A stretch of DNA of 64,000 nt from Flectonema sp. DT1601 (Eukaryota > Euglenozoa > Diplonemea > Diplonemida > Diplonemidae), in contig OZ025792.1 of assembly GCA_964019425.1 (NCBI GenBank), forward strand, positions 930,001-994,000, read 5' to 3'. Made by a program: the position numbers and the translations under genes. Shown here in pieces: positions 60,332 to 64,000 of this stretch; positions within the stretch are counted from its first letter, which is position 1, and each line of letters opens with the position of its first letter. The notes under the pieces are model-generated. The model was given only the letters and a program-made list of their open reading frames with translations, was not told the origin of the DNA and did not search any database.

Positions 60332-61273
60332 GATTAACTTTAAACTTTAGTAACAACAACAAATGGTCAGCTGAATATTTCCTCCGTCTCAAAGCACTGT
60401 GAACTTAGATAAAGTAGCATTGTAGCATTCTTTACCTTTGCTCTATTCGGCTCGGATCGCATACTTTATTTTAATTACGCCACATGCAAAACGATGATCT
60501 CAAAAATGAAATTAAAGCATTCTGAGAAAAGAAATCACGCACTGATTGCTTGGTGATGACAGTAAACACCTGTAATCATCAAAAATGTAACTTAAAGGGA
60601 CATTTCAAAAGTAAACAAGAACCGGATAAAGAAAGTTAGAAAAGATACTTTTCCACCAGAGAGAAAAAAAAACAACAAAAAAAATTATTTATAATTTTAT
60701 TTAGCTCAAAAAGGGTACAAGTCAAGAAGGAGATTTCTTATAATAAGTGAATTAAAAAAAGGAAGAAGAAGAAATATGAAAGCAGAAAACCCCCACACAC
60801 CGAAAAAATAAATGAAACAGAAGCTCTTTCATTTATGAAAACAGCAAAGGGCTAGCATGGACGAAAACTTAAGAATATATCCTAGTGTAATGCCCTCACC
60901 AAAATGGACATTACTAGAATTTTTTCATTTATTTCCTTGAAGTTGAAACCAGGAAACAATTATTGATCGCGAACAAAAAAAAAAAAAAAAAAAAAAATTG
61001 ACACGACGAGTGAACATCACCCATTTCACAAAAATAGACACTCGCAGGGGGGTTGGAATCGGTAGTTAGAAAGGTTATCCAATTAACATGCTATCAAGAT
61101 AAAAAAAAACCAAAAGTCAGTCTATTTGTAAAGGAACACCTGTAGTCCTAATCAGAAAAACAATGTCTCCCATTAAAACCCTACTATGAATCCATTCCAG
61201 AGGCTGGATCAGACTCACCTCTCATGTGTGATGTAAAACGCTGTATTATTATTGTTTGTTTTTTTTCCTTCTT
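59948..61273. other. Intergenic, homopolymer-rich
   Basis: About 1.3 kb with A27 at 60301-60327 and another A-run near 60976. No gene or RNA is recognised. Confidence 0.55.
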
Positions 61274-62164
61274 TTATTTTGCCTTTACCTAAAAGGCTTT
61301 TAGGCAAAAATAATAATAATAATAAATTATAATATTTAAAAAAAAAAAAAAAAAACATACCCACAAACAAGCCTTCAAGAATGATAAAATGGTAAGGAGT
61401 ATAAACCCCACAGTGTAAAAAATACGAGTACCTATTGGCTTACTAGAATCGGTGATAATTGCCTTTGTTCCATCAGCAGTATATCCAAGAACAGGGTACT
61501 CATGATACGCTGTACGAGAAGCAGCAACAGAAGCTGCTGCTGCTATCTTGTCAATATCTTTGTGAAGTTTTTGACGAGCCTCAGCAACAGTTCGAAGTTG
61601 GCTGTATTCTCCTACTTTATGTGCGATGGCGTCAAAAACAACACCGAGGTCTTCGTGAACCAAATCTAATTTATTTCTAATATCGTTTGATAAGATTGAA
61701 TTAGTCTTGTTGTATGTGTTCTGTAGTAAAGTAAGTTGCGCAGTTCCCCAATCAGGTATTTCTGAAATATGAAACTTTTCTTCTGCGAAGTCATGAGCTT
61801 TTCCTGCTGCAGCTCCAGCAATCATTGTGAGGTCCGTGACGCCCCATGAGACCAGTCGACTTATTCTTTCATAAAGCTGCATCACTCTGCTTATAATTTT
61901 CAAATCATCTTTATGTTTAATGCTAAGTTCGATAAGCATTTGCATAACAACTTTCATCTTTTCTTCCATTACTCCCAGTTGTGTTGATACTAATTCTTTC
62001 AATTTTACATTTTTTGAACTGCTTGCTTGACCGTTGATGTCTTCTACAGACTTAAGAAGTTCATCAAGTCTAAGAGAATACTTCTCTATCTCTTCTTGTA
62101 CAGTTTTGATGTCTGCTGGAAGCCCTGATGATGATGGAGAGCTTTGATTCGACGACGTCGACAT
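61274..62164 (-). CDS. Tail-anchored coiled-coil membrane protein, two exons
   Basis: Exon 1 (62164-61361) plus a 15-base exon 2 (61288-61274) give 272 residues ending WVKAK. The N-terminus is Ser-rich, then helical coiled-coil regions (VQEEIEKYSLRLDELLKSV, VKLKELVSTQLGVMEEKM) and a more ordered helical middle (AAGAAAGKAHDFAEEKF; LVHEDLGVVFDAIAHKVGEY). One hydrophobic segment lies near the C-terminus (IFYTVGFILLTILSFLKACLW), so it is probably tail-anchored with its bulk in the cytosol. I recognise no family; the layout is like SNARE- or mitochondrial-tail proteins, but no SNARE motif is visible. The 72-nt intron has GTATGT and TTTTAG; without splicing the frame runs into poly-Phe/Tyr from homopolymers. 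Confidence 0.72.
61289..61360 (-). other. Cis-intron of the tail-anchored protein
   Basis: A 72-nt intron with donor GTATGT followed by a T-run, acceptor GCCTTTTAG, phase 0. It leaves a last coding exon of only four codons plus stop. Confidence 0.7.
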
Positions 62165-62272
62165 ATTGTGTTGTGTGTTCCCCTCCCTCTCTTTGACAAA
62201 TAAATTTTTTTCTTTTTTTTTTTGCTCAATTATTAAAAAACAGTTTTGTAGTCAGAAAAAAAGAAAAAATTA

Positions 62273-63781
62273 CTAAACCAAAGCATCAAATAAGAAATGA
62301 ACAGCCGTGAAGAACAACAGATGCGGAAGAGTTAACCACTGAGGATGTAATGACAACTGACATAATAATCCTGTTATGGATATTGATAGCAAAGGAAGGA
62401 AGTCAGAAGAGTAAAGCCATGCTAAAGATGCAACACCAACAAAGACACGAATAGCCTTCGGAATTATATCAGACGTCAATTCAATCTTCTCTGTAGTTCT
62501 AATCATCATCTGCAACAGTCCCAAACTCAGTAGCATACCAACAACAACAATTGACGCTTCAGGATTGAACCACAACACTTGAAGTGCTCCAATAAGAGGA
62601 AACAACGTGTGTGTTTCTTTTACCTTCACTATTCCTGTGAAGAATTCCAACAATAATATCAAACAAATTAAAACCCATATTCCCTGAGAACTGCTATCAG
62701 CAAGTATTAATATTGAACAAATAGCAGAAGCAACCTTTGGTGAGAACAACGATGTCCCAGCAACACCAATATAAACGATGAATTGCTCTACAGAAATTTG
62801 TGAAAATGGAGAAGAAGTAATACTTAGAATCCAGGGAAACCAAATTACAAATATTAAAATTAACACAAACGTTGAAAGTAAATTTTCTCGTAGTCGAACA
62901 GGTATTCCATCCAGTGGGTCAGTTGCTTTCTTTTGATAATCATTATCAACTTTCTTATGTAATTTTAAAATCTCCTCCATAGAAGGAAGCTTTGAATCCA
63001 TTGAAGGGACTGGTAGTGTCGCAGGTCTGACGGGTTCTTCTTTTTTTTCTTCTTCACCAAGAAGTTTTGCAAACAGTTCGTTTTTATTAGAATCCCACAT
63101 ATAACCCAAAGACGATCTAAGTACCGGACAGAATAGTGTTGCTGAAAGAATTGACCATCTGGTTAGGAATTGGACATCAAGAGTTTCAGAATCTATTCCA
63201 CAAGAAATAATTGAAGCAATTAGAGGAGCGAGAACTCGTAAGTTAGTGGTGTCAATAACAGTACCAGATCCTTGTGAATAGATTGTGAGTCCTAAACAGA
63301 TAACACCTGCCCATAGTGGAGCAGTCGATTGCAGTACTAATGTTTCTACTAATGATAATGTGATACCTGCTCCAGCTACAAATATTTCAGCTCCTCCTGA
63401 CAACGGTCCAACAGTTCCACAACTAAATCTATCACACACTCGCAACCCACACAGCAACCAACTACACAAACTAATACCAACATGTGATGTACGTGGTACA
63501 TTTACTATTTGCATAATACTTAAAGGTCCTATTAGTATTCCCATGCTTTCAGTTTTCGATGGGTTTGCTATCCACCAGGTTTCCCATCCTGGCATACGAT
63601 CTTCTTCATTTGCAACATTATAATTTACCGACGTAGACTGTGAGAAACACAGACCCGCCAATCCAGCAATATTAAGTGCTCTCAGCCATTCACCCTGCAA
63701 CATGAGTCCAACACATCCTAATAGTAGCGCAGCACTACACATCAGTACGGAGGATTGATTTGCTCCAACCCATTGCACCAT
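62273..63781 (-). CDS. Polytopic membrane protein of unknown function (502 aa)
   Basis: The 502 residues contain about ten hydrophobic segments in two blocks: roughly residues 10-60 and 80-225, then 300-500, separated by a charged cytosolic-looking loop at 230-300 (GEEEKKEEPVRPATLPVP, EEILKLHKKVDNDYQKK). Small-residue and Ser-rich helices (AGLAGLCFSQSTSV, GGAEIFVAGAGITLSL) fit a transporter or channel, but I see no diagnostic motif and cannot name a family. ATACTATCAG ends 17 bases before the ATG. It is upstream of the tail-anchored gene by about 110 bases. Confidence 0.75.
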   Translation of the reverse strand: MVQWVGANQSSVLMCSAALLLGCVGLMLQGEWLRALNIAGLAGLCFSQSTSVNYNVANEEDRMPGWETWWIANPSKTESMGILIGPLSIMQIVNVPRTSHVGISLCSWLLCGLRVCDRFSCGTVGPLSGGAEIFVAGAGITLSLVETLVLQSTAPLWAGVICLGLTIYSQGSGTVIDTTNLRVLAPLIASIISCGIDSETLDVQFLTRWSILSATLFCPVLRSSLGYMWDSNKNELFAKLLGEEEKKEEPVRPATLPVPSMDSKLPSMEEILKLHKKVDNDYQKKATDPLDGIPVRLRENLLSTFVLILIFVIWFPWILSITSSPFSQISVEQFIVYIGVAGTSLFSPKVASAICSILILADSSSQGIWVLICLILLLEFFTGIVKVKETHTLFPLIGALQVLWFNPEASIVVVGMLLSLGLLQMMIRTTEKIELTSDIIPKAIRVFVGVASLAWLYSSDFLPLLSISITGLLCQLSLHPQWLTLPHLLFFTAVHFLFDALV

Positions 63782-64000
63782 TTTGTTAGTGTTAGTCTCT
63801 GATAGTATATATCAAGTCAGGTGTCCTAAGGCAAGCTCACGTAGAGCATAAGAGTAACGTATTGTGTTGAATGAGAAGTGAGTACAACATCATTCCCTGC
63901 ATTAAAAAACTAGAAAATTAAAAAAAATTGCGGAAAAGACAATGAATCGCTCTTACCTCATTAAACGTACGTATGTTCTTTTTATTCTCCCTTTTTTTTT

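Noticed and set aside
1-64000. Spliced-leader RNA gene, rRNA or other structured RNA
   Set aside because: I looked for a short exon with a GT donor followed by a compact folded RNA and for rRNA-like blocks but recognised none in this window.
1-64000. Retroelement or virus-like sequences
   Set aside because: No reverse transcriptase, integrase, capsid or long terminal repeat signature was recognised on either strand.

Overview
This looks like nuclear DNA from a unicellular eukaryote. It is AT-rich, full of A/T homopolymer runs, and carries long intron-poor genes for eukaryote-only proteins (VPS13, PI-PLC, STRAP, MOCS3/UBA4, FKBP12, EF-hand/IQ). All 16 complete or near-complete host genes lie on the minus strand. 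For most of them a pyrimidine/AT-rich stretch ending in AG lies 0 to 25 bases before the ATG. Together these suggest long one-way gene arrays whose messages are matured by spliced-leader trans-splicing. Conventional cis-introns also occur (63 to 82 nt, donor GTAT-N-T, acceptor usually ACAG). The PI-PLC has an MGACCS N-terminus, recalling the acylated PI-PLC of Trypanosoma cruzi. The best guess is a non-trypanosomatid euglenozoan (for example a diplonemid or euglenid). Perkinsids, dinoflagellates or another spliced-leader protist are not excluded, and the taxon is inference.

Layout: 1-5.05 kb has no recognisable gene. 5.05-16.3 kb is a cluster (read right to left): PI-PLC, a coiled-coil protein, an SGNH/CE2-like esterase, STRAP and a kelch-like protein. 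A lone type I membrane protein sits at 19.9-20.6 kb. 25.05-32.5 kb holds a coiled-coil protein, MOCS3, an EF-hand/IQ protein and a three-exon dual-specificity phosphatase. 33.3-50.3 kb holds a 1289-residue helical protein (possibly TBC1D32-like), a small basic protein and a giant 3953-residue VPS13 in one exon. 50.3-58.3 kb is a gene-poor repeat island with a Mutator-like (MULE) DNA transposon on the plus strand. 58.3-63.8 kb holds a polytopic membrane protein, a tail-anchored coiled-coil protein, FKBP12 and a second type I membrane protein.

The genes are housekeeping or membrane/signalling genes with no shared pathway, as expected of a constitutively transcribed array. The most notable items are the splice-acceptor signature at start codons, the MULE with tandem TTCGC repeats in its inverted ends and transposase-like coding sequence beyond its apparent right end, the PLC with Tudor-like modules, the W-E-E-F repeats ending VPS13, and the phosphatase whose signature loop is split by an intron and has Gln in place of His.
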